Origin: Rhodospirillaceae bacterium
GTDB lineage: Bacteria; Pseudomonadota; Alphaproteobacteria; SP197
Assembly (NCBI GenBank): GCA_018700655.1
Contig: JABIUG010000525.1
Location: forward strand, 1 to 34,032
Reading direction: 5' to 3'
DNA length: 34,032 bases
Both the position numbers and the translations under genes were made by a program. The first letter of the stretch is position 1. Each line of letters opens with the position of its first letter. The notes under the pieces are model-generated. The model searched no databases. It saw nothing but the letters and a program-made list of their open reading frames with translations, and was not told the origin of the DNA. Shown here piece after piece: positions 8,323 through 15,800 of this stretch.

Positions 8323-9672
8323 TTACGACAACCTCTGCCGCACCCGATCCAGCACATTCTGTGGCGGGCTTGCCTTGGTCCAGTCCGCGCGATCGCCATG
8401 ATGGATCGTCGCATCGATGCCAAGCTTGGAAATGACACCGTCTTTTTCCATCGGCTCGGCCCGATCGGCCTGCACGCCCGGCACCACGATCAGATCGCGT
8501 GCCGGGTCCATGCGATTTGCGACGGCATGTTCGACCGCAACCGGATCCCAGGGGTCGACATCGCCATCGACCACGGTGACCTGCTTGATCAGGTTGACCG
8601 CACCCCAGATCGCAAAGATCGCCTTGCGCGCAGCACCGGGCCGGGGCTGATCCAGACTGACCACCGCATGCAATCGCCCGGCACCACCTGCCGTCACGGC
8701 AACCTCGCGCAGAGATGAAACCGGGCCCCTCAGGCTGCGCGCCAGCCCGGCCGCAATCGCTTCAGCGCCCAGCAGAATGTGTTCAGCGCCATATCCCGGC
8801 AGGACACACTGGAAGATTGCATCGCTCCGCCGGGTCATGGATGAGAAGGTCACGACATAACCCGCGCCATAACGTTCATACATGCCGTGAAACTCGCTGA
8901 CAGGCCCCTCCTCGACGGTCTCGTCGGGGTCGAGCACACCTTCCAGGACGATCTCGCAATGGGCCGGCACCGCCAGATCAACCCCATGACACCGCACGGT
9001 CTCGAGCGGCTCTCCCAACAGCGCGCCGGCGACCTCCATCTCGTCATCGCCGAGACCAAGGTAAAAACACGCCGCCAGCATCACGGCGGGATGATTGCCC
9101 AGCGTCACGGCAATCTCCAACCGCTCGCCACGTTCCTTTGCTGCCCGTGCCAGAACAGCCAGATGGTGGTTGGGAGCAATGCCGATAAAAGCACGGTTGC
9201 CGCCAAGCGGCTTCAGCCGTGCAATCGAAAGATTGCCCCGGCCCGTCGCAGTATCCCTGGCGACGATCGCTCCGGCTGAAATATACGGTCCGGTTTCATG
9301 CTCAAAAAAAGTCGGGATCGGAAGCAGTTTCAGATCAGGATTCTCGATCACCACTTCCTGACAGGGCGCCTGTTCAACCCGGAACGGAGCTAACGGATAT
9401 CTCACCGCATCAATCAGCTTGCCCTGGAGGTCGTCCACTGACACGCCCAGTGCAGCCGCAGCTCTGGCACGAGTCGTCAGATGGTTTCCCGTCACCGGCT
9501 CTTCATGTCTGGCAACAGCCTCGAAGAGCAACGGCGATCCACCATCCTGTTCAATCAGATAGGCCGCAATCTCGTGAACCGGGTCTACCGATTCGCCGAC
9601 GCGAACGAGGTCACCTTCGGCTTCACGATCGGCAATCCAGGCGCGCATGGATTGGCGGTGATGTTTGGTCAA
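8323..9672 (-). CDS. UbiD/Fdc1-family prenyl-FMN-dependent decarboxylase
   Basis: 449 residues. UbiD-family enzymes decarboxylate aromatic or alpha,beta-unsaturated acids using prenylated FMN made by UbiX; no UbiX gene is in the window. Residues matching the Fdc1 active-site set are visible: GNLSIAR (Asn147 and Arg152, same spacing as Fdc1 Asn168/Arg173) and EEGPVSEF (Glu255 and Glu260, same spacing as Fdc1 Glu277/Glu282). The SIAR form is closer to ferulate/cinnamate-type decarboxylases than to the ubiquinone-pathway enzyme, but this is only a motif argument. Its ATG overlaps the TGA of the lyase homologue upstream by 4 bases (ATGA at 9669-9672), so translation is coupled. Length is somewhat short of typical UbiD (about 490). 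The substrate is unknown; a product of the neighbouring lyase-fold protein is a natural guess. Confidence 0.9.
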   Translation of the reverse strand: MTKHHRQSMRAWIADREAEGDLVRVGESVDPVHEIAAYLIEQDGGSPLLFEAVARHEEPVTGNHLTTRARAAAALGVSVDDLQGKLIDAVRYPLAPFRVEQAPCQEVVIENPDLKLLPIPTFFEHETGPYISAGAIVARDTATGRGNLSIARLKPLGGNRAFIGIAPNHHLAVLARAAKERGERLEIAVTLGNHPAVMLAACFYLGLGDDEMEVAGALLGEPLETVRCHGVDLAVPAHCEIVLEGVLDPDETVEEGPVSEFHGMYERYGAGYVVTFSSMTRRSDAIFQCVLPGYGAEHILLGAEAIAAGLARSLRGPVSSLREVAVTAGGAGRLHAVVSLDQPRPGAARKAIFAIWGAVNLIKQVTVVDGDVDPWDPVAVEHAVANRMDPARDLIVVPGVQADRAEPMEKDGVISKLGIDATIHHGDRADWTKASPPQNVLDRVRQRLS

Positions 9673-11153
9673 GGAACCTCTCCTGCCGACACCAGGTCGT
9701 CGGCCATGATCCGAACGGTCAGATGATCGGCCAAGTTATGCAGCTCTCCACCCAGCGGCCGATCTGCTTCGACCGGCTTCACACACCCACGTACTTCGCT
9801 GAGCAACACACCAAGCTGCGGCGGCAAACGCTCTCGCCCGGTCACCGCCAGCGCCTGGGATGACGCTGTGGCCAGCACCGCAAGGCAGCGATCCAGCGCC
9901 ACGCCCGCCCGGATCGCCTTGGGCCAGGCAAGAAATGCCGGGGCAGTGACGTCGTCCTGGCCGAACACGCTGGCGTCGGCTGCGGGAATGAAGGTTCGCG
10001 AAGCCGCATCCCTCGCCTCTTCCATGAACCCGACAATCGCCATAGGCAGGTAACCCACTGCTCCGTGGCCATCGGACCCTCCTGCCTGACGCCCGGTCAG
10101 CAGGAAATCTGGATAGCCAGAAGCGCGTCCGTTCAGAAGGCCCACGACCAGACGCAGACAGACAAGACACAGATCAGCCCAGGCGCCGGCCAGGCCATCG
10201 ATCGCGGGCGCCGCGACCGCGTTGTGATAACCGCCCGTGCTGGCGCACCAGCCATGGGGATGGTCACCGTCCGCAGGCAGATAGACCGGATTGTGCGTCA
10301 CCGCCGACAGGCTCTGCCCGGCAAGCTCTCGTGCATGGTTAAGCGCAGCATGGGCCTGACCCAGGACGTGCGGTGCAATGCGATAACCGACCGGGGCCTG
10401 GTGTGTTCGCGCCTCGACGCCATCGGTCATGCCATCGAGCAACCGGACGAGATTGTCGAACGCCGTGGTGTTGTAAGTGCCACCCAAAAGGGTGCCCAAC
10501 ACGGGTTCGTAATGTTCCGACGGCGCGTTGAAGGCGACGATCGCCAGCGCCATAACCTCCTCGGCCATGGCCAGACGCCGCTCGGCGACCAGCACCGCAT
10601 CGGCAAGCACGGCCGCAGCAGCGGGCGATCCGTTGATCAGGGCGCCGCGTTCGCCGGCTTCGAGTTCGAGACGCTGTGTCAGTTCCGCGAAAAGCGAATA
10701 AAGCACCAGGATCTCGCCTGGTCCGCCCTGGCCCTGTTGGGCGACCCGCGGGACTGAACCGGAATTGAGCATCGCGACCAGTTCCTCGGCCAGGCGCGGC
10801 GTTGCCATGCCATGGCCCTCGAGCAGATTGGCAAAACGCGCCAGCACCATCGCGCGCGTGACCCGCACGGGATACGGTTCGCCGAACGGCACCGCCGCAG
10901 CGAGCGGTTTCAGCCGTGCCAGGCGATCACGGTCGGCCTGTGTCATCGCTTCGCCGATCATCTCGCCCTGGCCCTGATTGACGCCATAGACCGAAGCGTT
11001 GGGATCCTTGGTTACATATTCAATAAAGGACGCATGGGACGCGGCAATGCAATCCAGCGCCTTGCCGGAGAGCGCAACGTCCTCTCCACCCCATGCAACA
11101 TCGCGCATCGCATCCAGCGACAGATCAAACCGTGTTTCCAGAACTCTTGTCAT
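9669..11153 (-). CDS. HAL/PAL-family (aromatic amino acid lyase) homologue lacking the MIO triad
   Basis: 494 residues from ATG 11153 (a TTG at 11180 would add nine residues). The fold marks of histidine/phenylalanine ammonia-lyases are there: YGVNQGQGEM (56-65, family YGVNTGFG), RFANLLEGHG (106-115), ERGALINGS (168-176, family EGLALLNGT) and THNPV (286-290, family SxTDNPL). The loop that should hold Ala-Ser-Gly, which cyclises to the MIO cofactor, reads QQGQGGPGEI (139-148) and has no Ser. The QDxYSLRCxPQ segment is reduced to QAPVGYRIAPH (252-262), keeping only Tyr and Arg. A classical ammonia-lyase reaction is therefore unlikely. The gene lies between an unknown protein and the UbiD-type decarboxylase on one strand, and overlaps the latter by 4 bases. 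An altered lyase, an isomerase or a binding protein are all open. Confidence 0.85.
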   Translation of the reverse strand: MTRVLETRFDLSLDAMRDVAWGGEDVALSGKALDCIAASHASFIEYVTKDPNASVYGVNQGQGEMIGEAMTQADRDRLARLKPLAAAVPFGEPYPVRVTRAMVLARFANLLEGHGMATPRLAEELVAMLNSGSVPRVAQQGQGGPGEILVLYSLFAELTQRLELEAGERGALINGSPAAAAVLADAVLVAERRLAMAEEVMALAIVAFNAPSEHYEPVLGTLLGGTYNTTAFDNLVRLLDGMTDGVEARTHQAPVGYRIAPHVLGQAHAALNHARELAGQSLSAVTHNPVYLPADGDHPHGWCASTGGYHNAVAAPAIDGLAGAWADLCLVCLRLVVGLLNGRASGYPDFLLTGRQAGGSDGHGAVGYLPMAIVGFMEEARDAASRTFIPAADASVFGQDDVTAPAFLAWPKAIRAGVALDRCLAVLATASSQALAVTGRERLPPQLGVLLSEVRGCVKPVEADRPLGGELHNLADHLTVRIMADDLVSAGEVP

Positions 11154-11200
11154 CGCCCACCCGTCATCGTGCGAAAACAACGCTACAGGAAGGCACGGGC

Positions 11201-12226
11201 TCAGGACATCACGTCGTAGGGATCCCAGGCGGGCTCGCCATCACGCATTACTGTTGTGATCACCTCGAGCAACTGGTCATGGGGTATGGCGGTCGTCCCG
11301 ATTTCTGTCCGGAGTTTCGGGACGATCTCTTCGACGCCATCGAAACTCCAACGTCCCTCTCCGCCTTCGATTTCGTTCAGGGTCTCGGCAAGAGGATGGA
11401 AATCCACTCGCAGCGGTGGCTTGCGGCTCACCATCTGCACCCAGCTTTCATAACGAAACTCGAAATCGGCCCGCTCGCCGCTCAGCGTCAGGACCCGGTT
11501 GCACAGGGTCCGGTTGTGCACCGCCATGGGATGGATCACGACATCGCGGTGCTGGGTAACCCGGTGCGCCGCCTGTTCCGGCCAGTCCGCAGGGACGCGC
11601 ACGACAGCAAGGTCGATATCTCCGATCTCCTCGATCATGGCGACACCCTCCTCAAGCGCGGCTTCGCTGATCTCCAGCAAGGCGTCTTCATCAGCCCACA
11701 AGTCCCGATAGTCTTCGGGCTCAAGGATGATGTTCTTCAACTCGTCCAGCAGTCGCGCATAGATCGCCCCGCAATAACCCGGGTAGTCGGCAAAGGCGTT
11801 TTCAGAGATCACCGACCCGACCCAGGGTGAGGTTGCGGGATCAGCCAGACGAGAGATCGTGAAGGCGATGCGCGCGGCGCGCCGGTCGCTGTAAAAACCG
11901 AAGTCACCAGCCTGTGCGGAATCGATCAGAAGTTTACGATTGGCCAGCGCAAACTCCGGCTCGATCATGCAGAACAGCCCGATCAAACCATCCTCGTCGA
12001 AATGATCGTTGGTGACGGTCGCGACATCACAGTGCCATTCCGGCATATCCAGATACTTGAACACCACAGCAACCGAGGTATCGGCCTTCAGCGGCCACGG
12101 CGTTCCGCTCTTGGGCCAATGCGATAAATTGATCACCGTGTTGTCGTTGCGTTGACCGTCGATCACGATGTTGGGGCCCTTGGCCGCATCGGCGTAGGGC
12201 ATGAAACTGTGGCGGCATGGCAGCAT
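11201..12226 (-). CDS. Conserved protein of unknown function with NDHFDEDG motif
   Basis: 341 residues, no signal peptide or membrane segment, strongly acidic. I do not recognise a named function; it resembles families I only tentatively recall as DUF6687. The N-terminal third has a clear patterned region: GPNIVIDG (17-24), INLSHWPKSGTPWPL (32-46), then VTNDHFDEDGLIGLF (71-85). The Asp-His-x-Asp-x-Asp-Gly arrangement recalls the metal-binding motif of DHH-type phosphoesterases, which suggests, but does not prove, a metal-dependent hydrolase. The start ATG 12226 has GGGGAAAG about 7 bases upstream. It heads the reverse-strand module with the lyase homologue (48 bases on) and the decarboxylase, and is divergent from the gene at 12264. 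Confidence 0.7.
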   Translation of the reverse strand: MLPCRHSFMPYADAAKGPNIVIDGQRNDNTVINLSHWPKSGTPWPLKADTSVAVVFKYLDMPEWHCDVATVTNDHFDEDGLIGLFCMIEPEFALANRKLLIDSAQAGDFGFYSDRRAARIAFTISRLADPATSPWVGSVISENAFADYPGYCGAIYARLLDELKNIILEPEDYRDLWADEDALLEISEAALEEGVAMIEEIGDIDLAVVRVPADWPEQAAHRVTQHRDVVIHPMAVHNRTLCNRVLTLSGERADFEFRYESWVQMVSRKPPLRVDFHPLAETLNEIEGGEGRWSFDGVEEIVPKLRTEIGTTAIPHDQLLEVITTVMRDGEPAWDPYDVMS

Positions 12227-12263
12227 GATGTCTTTCCCCGTTCAGGACACCAGTTTGACGCAC

Positions 12264-12701
12264 ATGAATAGAAAAGCGCAAGCTTTACAAAAAGACATTC
12301 CCGCCGTCCTCGTGTGCGACCTGGCAGAAGTCCGTCATGTCACTGTCATGGTGAAACGCATCGCAAAGCCGGTCCTTCTTGTCACCGAAACCGAGGCCTG
12401 CGCCAGGCTTGGGCCGGGCTTTCTGCTCGCCATGACCGGCGGGGATGGCCAGCGACCCGATCTTGTCCGCGCCCTGATCGACTGCGGCAGCGATGCTGGT
12501 TACGCCATGCTTGCGCTGCGCCTTGGCTGGCGCGAGATTCATGTTACCGGCGCACCCGAATCTGTGGTCCGCATTGGTGAAATGACCGAAGCTGCCGGTG
12601 GCCGATTCCACGCCATTCTTCCCGTGACATTCAATTTCGCGGAGTCCGGCCCTGTGGATCAACGGCTCGAAGACTGGTTGATCGGTGACGCATCCAATTG
12701 A
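12264..12701 (+). CDS. Hypothetical protein, 145 residues
   Basis: I do not recognise this protein. The start is set at ATG 12264 (MNRKAQALQK), since the longer frame from 12201 would overlap the divergent gene at 12226. It appears to be an alpha/beta domain: strands AVLVCDLAEVRHVTVMV and KPVLLVTE alternate with helices, and a Gly-rich turn LLAMTGGDGQRPDLV stands in the middle, followed by REIHVTGAPESVV. No membrane segment or signal peptide. It precedes fba by 67 bases on the same strand and may share a message with it. The reverse frame shows no better product. Confidence 0.6.
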   Translation: MNRKAQALQKDIPAVLVCDLAEVRHVTVMVKRIAKPVLLVTETEACARLGPGFLLAMTGGDGQRPDLVRALIDCGSDAGYAMLALRLGWREIHVTGAPESVVRIGEMTEAAGGRFHAILPVTFNFAESGPVDQRLEDWLIGDASN

Positions 12702-12768
12702 TCACGGCTCCCGATCAAGATAAGCAAACCGGAACATCAAGCATGCAAGACACGGGAAACCTCCGGCC

Positions 12769-13689
12769 ATGAAGATCACCCGCCGCGTGAAGCAGATATT
12801 GTCCTGTTACGAGGGCGAGACGCCCGGGGTTAAAGCCAACCTTGCGCGCATACTCATGCATGGCCGACTGGGCGGCAGCGGCCACGTTGTTATTCTGCCG
12901 GTCGATCAGGGTTGGGAACACGGGCCGGCCAGGAGCTTCGCCAAGAACGCTCCGGCCTATGATCCCCATTACCACTTTCAGCTGGCGATCGATGCCGGCC
13001 TCAATGCCTATGCCGCACCTCTCGGGTTTCTCGAAGCCGGCGCCGATACCTTTGCCGGCGCCATGCCGTTGATTCTCAAGGCCAACAGCTCCAACAGCCT
13101 CGCGACCGAAAAAGACCAGGCGATCACGGCATCGGTTCAGGACGCCCTGCGTCTTGGCTGCTCGGCGATCGGATTTACGATCTATCCGGGCTCGGTGTAC
13201 CAGTTCGAAATGGTCGAGGAAGTCCGCGAGATGTCGCTTGAGGCGAAATCCTGCGGTATCGCAACGGTCGTATGGTCCTATCCACGCGGCGGCAATATCT
13301 CCAAGCAGGGCGAGACAGCAGTCGACGTCACCGCCTATGCCGCCCACCTGGCCGCACAGATTGGCGCCAACATCATCAAGGTCAAGCCGCCCACGGACTT
13401 CATCGAGCAGGACGAGGCGCGCAAGGTCTACGAGAGCGAGGGCATCGATATCTCGACGCTCAAGGCGCGGATCGAACATGTCATGCAGTCGACTTTCAAT
13501 GGCCGGCGGATCGTTGTGTTCTCGGGCGGTGCCGCCAAGGATCTCGACGGTGTCTTCTCCGAAATCCGCGAAATCGCAGCCGGTGGCGCATCGGGCTCGA
13601 TCATCGGGCGCAACACCTTCCAGCGTCAGCCCGAAGACGCCCACGCCATGCTCGACCACATCATCAAGATCTACCAGGGCAAGGAATAA
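12769..13689 (+). CDS. Class I fructose-bisphosphate aldolase (FbaB/DhnA type)
   Basis: 306 residues. Cleaves fructose 1,6-bisphosphate through a Schiff-base lysine, with no metal. Family marks: VILPVDQGWEHGP (41-53) with the conserved Asp-Gln-Gly-x-Glu-His-Gly, the YPRGG turn (171-175) with the catalytic Tyr, ANIIKVKPP (200-208) holding the lysine (Lys204 or Lys206), VFSGGAAKD and the C-terminal phosphate loop GSIIGRNTFQR. This is the archaeal/FbaB-like class I form rather than the class II zinc enzyme common near pgk. It belongs with tkt, gap and pgk. The TAA at 13687-13689 is followed at once, in the same frame, by the ThiE-like gene. Confidence 0.93.
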   Translation: MKITRRVKQILSCYEGETPGVKANLARILMHGRLGGSGHVVILPVDQGWEHGPARSFAKNAPAYDPHYHFQLAIDAGLNAYAAPLGFLEAGADTFAGAMPLILKANSSNSLATEKDQAITASVQDALRLGCSAIGFTIYPGSVYQFEMVEEVREMSLEAKSCGIATVVWSYPRGGNISKQGETAVDVTAYAAHLAAQIGANIIKVKPPTDFIEQDEARKVYESEGIDISTLKARIEHVMQSTFNGRRIVVFSGGAAKDLDGVFSEIREIAAGGASGSIIGRNTFQRQPEDAHAMLDHIIKIYQGKE

Positions 13690-13695
13690 CCCCTG
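13681..13695 (+). promoter_or_regulatory. Ribosome binding site and CTG start of the thiE-like gene
   Basis: AAGGA at 13681-13685 lies inside the last codons of fba, seven bases before CTG 13693-13695. This is ideal spacing. It supports CTG as the initiation codon because no ATG, GTG or TTG exists in frame between the fba stop and the first beta strand of the downstream protein. Confidence 0.55.
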
Positions 13696-14307
13696 CCCGC
13701 CGGTCATCAGGCGGCGGAAAACCGCCTCTACCTCGTTTCACCTCCGGCGTTCGAGCCCGACGTCTTTGTCGACTCCCTTGCCGCGGCACTCGACGCCGGC
13801 GAAGTCGCATGCTTCCTGTTGGCGCTGGAAACCGCCGACGAGGATGTTTGGCGATGCGCCTGTGAGCATCTCGTTCCGCTCGTCCAGTCCCGCGATGTCG
13901 CCTTCCTCTTGAACGAACGCTCCGGGCTGGTTTGCGAATGTGGCGCCGATGGCGTTCATGTCGAGCGCCCGGCCAAGGCCCTTCGCAAGAACCTGCCGAC
14001 CGGTGCCATCCTTGGTGCGGGCTGTGTCCTGTCGCGCCACGATGCCATGCTGGCCGGAGAAGCAGGCGCCGATTATGTCGCCTTCGGGCCCTGGGATGAC
14101 GCTGCCAGAGAGCAACTCGCATGGTGGCAGGCGGTGATGGAACTTCCCTGCGTTGCCCTGGGCGGTCTGACGCTTGACGATGTTGCTGCTGCCGCAGTTG
14201 GAGCCGATTTCATCGCCTTGCAGGAGGCAGTCTGGAACCATGCCGAAGGTCCGGCAGCAGCAATTCGCGCGGCAATCGCTGCCGTGGACAACCCAGCGCC
14301 CCACTGA
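13693..14307 (+). CDS. Thiamine phosphate synthase-like (ThiE/TenI family) protein
   Basis: 204 residues from CTG 13693. ThiE joins the pyrimidine and thiazole halves of thiamine; TenI homologues aromatise the thiazole. The barrel begins NRLYLVSPPAFEP, which must be included, so the next usable start (TTG 13819) would remove the first strand and helix. Further marks: VAFLLNERSGL (TenI/ThiE NDR-like), ADGVHVERPAKALRK, GAGCVLSRHDAMLAGEAGADYVAFGP and VALGGLTLDDVAAA. ThiE usually has a Gln after the VHLG strand and an Asn-Asp-Arg; these are changed here, so a TenI-like or divergent activity is possible. It lies in the same frame as fba directly after its TAA, so read-through to a fused protein is formally possible. 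No other thiamine gene is near; transketolase, a ThDP enzyme, is at 3179. Confidence 0.75.
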   Translation: MPAGHQAAENRLYLVSPPAFEPDVFVDSLAAALDAGEVACFLLALETADEDVWRCACEHLVPLVQSRDVAFLLNERSGLVCECGADGVHVERPAKALRKNLPTGAILGAGCVLSRHDAMLAGEAGADYVAFGPWDDAAREQLAWWQAVMELPCVALGGLTLDDVAAAAVGADFIALQEAVWNHAEGPAAAIRAAIAAVDNPAPH

Positions 14308-14351
14308 TAGCTTCCGCCGCCCAAACAACCCCGTATTTTCAGGTCAAAAGC

Positions 14352-14918
14352 ATGAAGATCGACGGAAACGCGATCCGGCCGGGCATGGTGATCGAACACA
14401 AGGATCGCCTCCTGGTCGCGACCAAGATCCAGCACACGCAGCCCGGCAAGGGTGGCGCGTATCTGCAGGTCGAACTGAAGGACATTCGCGACGGCGCGAA
14501 ACTCAACGAGCGATTCCGCTCGTCCGAGACCGTTGAACGCGTGCGCCTCTACGATAAGGAATACCAGTTCCTGTTCGCCGACGATCACAACTTCACATTC
14601 ATGGACACCGAGACCTTCGAGCAGATCGCGATCAGCCGCGACATGATCGGTGACAAGGCTGCCTTCATGCAGGATGGCATGATGGTGACGGTCCAGTCCC
14701 ATGAAGACGAGCCGCTCGGCGTTGCCCTGCCCGAAACGGTGATCCAGACGATCGAGGAAACCGAGGCGGTGGTGAAGGGGCAAACTGCGGCGTCTTCCTA
14801 CAAGCCCGCCATTCTCGACAACGGTTTGCGCGTCATGGTTCCACCCCATATCGAGGCTGGCACGCGCATCGTCGTCAACACCGAGGACGCCACCTACCGC
14901 GAACGCGCGAAAGACTGA
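14352..14918 (+). CDS. efp: Translation elongation factor P
   Basis: 188 residues, the usual length. EF-P relieves ribosome stalling at polyproline. Domain I begins MKIDGNAIRPGMVIEHKDRLL and carries the tip loop QPGKGGAY; the residue that is modified in many species is Lys33. Domain II follows (ERFRSSETVERVRLYDKEYQFLF) and domain III ends with the conserved GTRIVVNTEDATYRERA. A Lys-type tip suggests EpmA-like lysylation, though no modifying enzyme gene is in the window. It is followed by the inositol-phosphatase gene after 7 bases, a pairing common in alphaproteobacteria. The proteins downstream contain Pro-rich runs (PPPP in the MotA-like protein) that would need EF-P. Confidence 0.96.
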   Translation: MKIDGNAIRPGMVIEHKDRLLVATKIQHTQPGKGGAYLQVELKDIRDGAKLNERFRSSETVERVRLYDKEYQFLFADDHNFTFMDTETFEQIAISRDMIGDKAAFMQDGMMVTVQSHEDEPLGVALPETVIQTIEETEAVVKGQTAASSYKPAILDNGLRVMVPPHIEAGTRIVVNTEDATYRERAKD

Positions 14919-14925
14919 TCAACCC

Positions 14926-15720
14926 GTGTCACGCCGTTCCCCCCTCGTCACCGTGATGTCCGCGGCCGCCGACAAGGCCGCCAAATCGCTTTTGCGCGAC
15001 TTCAACGAAGTCGAGCACCTTCAGGTCTCCAAGAAGGGGACCAACGATTTTGTCACCGCCGCTGATCTCAGGGCCGAAAAGACCCTGATCGAAGAGCTGT
15101 CACATGCACGGCCGGGCTTTGGTTTCCTCTCCGAGGAATCCAAACCCATCCCCGCCAAGGACGGCCGATCGCGCTGGATTATCGATCCGCTCGACGGCAC
15201 GCTCAACTTCATGCATTCGGTGCCGCAGGCGTGCATTTCGATCGCTGCCGAGCAGGATGGAGAGCTGGTCGCCGCGATCGTTTTCGATCCCCTGCGCGAC
15301 GAACTGTTCTGGGCCGACAAGGGCGAAGGCGCTTACGTCAATCAGAAGCGCCTGCGTGCCAGCAAACGCGAACGCATTGCAGATTGCATGATTGCCCATG
15401 GCCGGGCTGCCGGCGAAAAACCCGAACATCAGGAGCGCTTCCTCCAGCAGATGGGCCATGTCATGCGTCACACGCGTGATCTCAGGCGCATGGGTTCGGC
15501 CGCGCTCGATCTGGCCTATGTCGCCGGTGGACGATTTGATGGTTTCTGGGAAGAAGGCCTGAAGCCCTGGGATATTGCCGCCGGCGTGCTTCTGGTCCAG
15601 GAAGCGGGCGGTTACGTTACGCAGACCAATGGCAGCCCTTTTGAACTTGAGAAAGGCTCGGTTCTGGCGGGCAACAGGCATATTCACGGACAGCTACACA
15701 AAGCTCTGGCAGGGCGTTAA
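14926..15720 (+). CDS. Inositol monophosphatase family protein (SuhB-like)
   Basis: 264 residues from GTG 14926, 7 bases after efp. Mg-dependent phosphatase fold. Metal motifs are clear: FLSEESKP (Glu pair), WIIDPLDGTLNFMHSVP (Asp-Pro-x-Asp-Gly-Thr) and KPWDIAAGVLLVQEAGG (Trp-Asp-x-Ala-Ala-Gly). The family dephosphorylates inositol 1-phosphate or related sugars and, as SuhB, also binds RNA polymerase/NusA in enterobacteria; which applies cannot be seen here. The alternative start at the internal ATG 14956 (MSAAADKAAKSL) would also keep the whole fold. Length is normal. Confidence 0.92.
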   Translation: MSRRSPLVTVMSAAADKAAKSLLRDFNEVEHLQVSKKGTNDFVTAADLRAEKTLIEELSHARPGFGFLSEESKPIPAKDGRSRWIIDPLDGTLNFMHSVPQACISIAAEQDGELVAAIVFDPLRDELFWADKGEGAYVNQKRLRASKRERIADCMIAHGRAAGEKPEHQERFLQQMGHVMRHTRDLRRMGSAALDLAYVAGGRFDGFWEEGLKPWDIAAGVLLVQEAGGYVTQTNGSPFELEKGSVLAGNRHIHGQLHKALAGR

Positions 15721-15747
15721 CACGGGTTGTTACCTGCCGCAGGCACA

Positions 15748-15776
15748 TTGTTTGCAAGGTTGGGGTTGTCTATGGT
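15748..15776 (+). promoter_or_regulatory. Putative promoter of the OmpA-MotA-MotB-like operon
   Basis: TTGTTT at 15748-15753, a 17-base spacer and TATGGT at 15771-15776, 25 bases before the ATG at 15801. The position in the 80-base gap after the phosphatase gene fits a new transcription unit. Confidence 0.45.
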
Positions 15777-15800
15777 GCGCAGAATCGTGCGGGGAAAGAC

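Noticed and set aside
12715..13707. Reverse-strand open frame across the aldolase gene
   Set aside because: Antisense shadow of a clear class I aldolase; no recognisable protein.
13819..14307. TTG 13819 as start of the ThiE-like gene
   Set aside because: It would remove 42 residues including the first barrel strand RLYLVSPP, and no good ribosome site precedes it.
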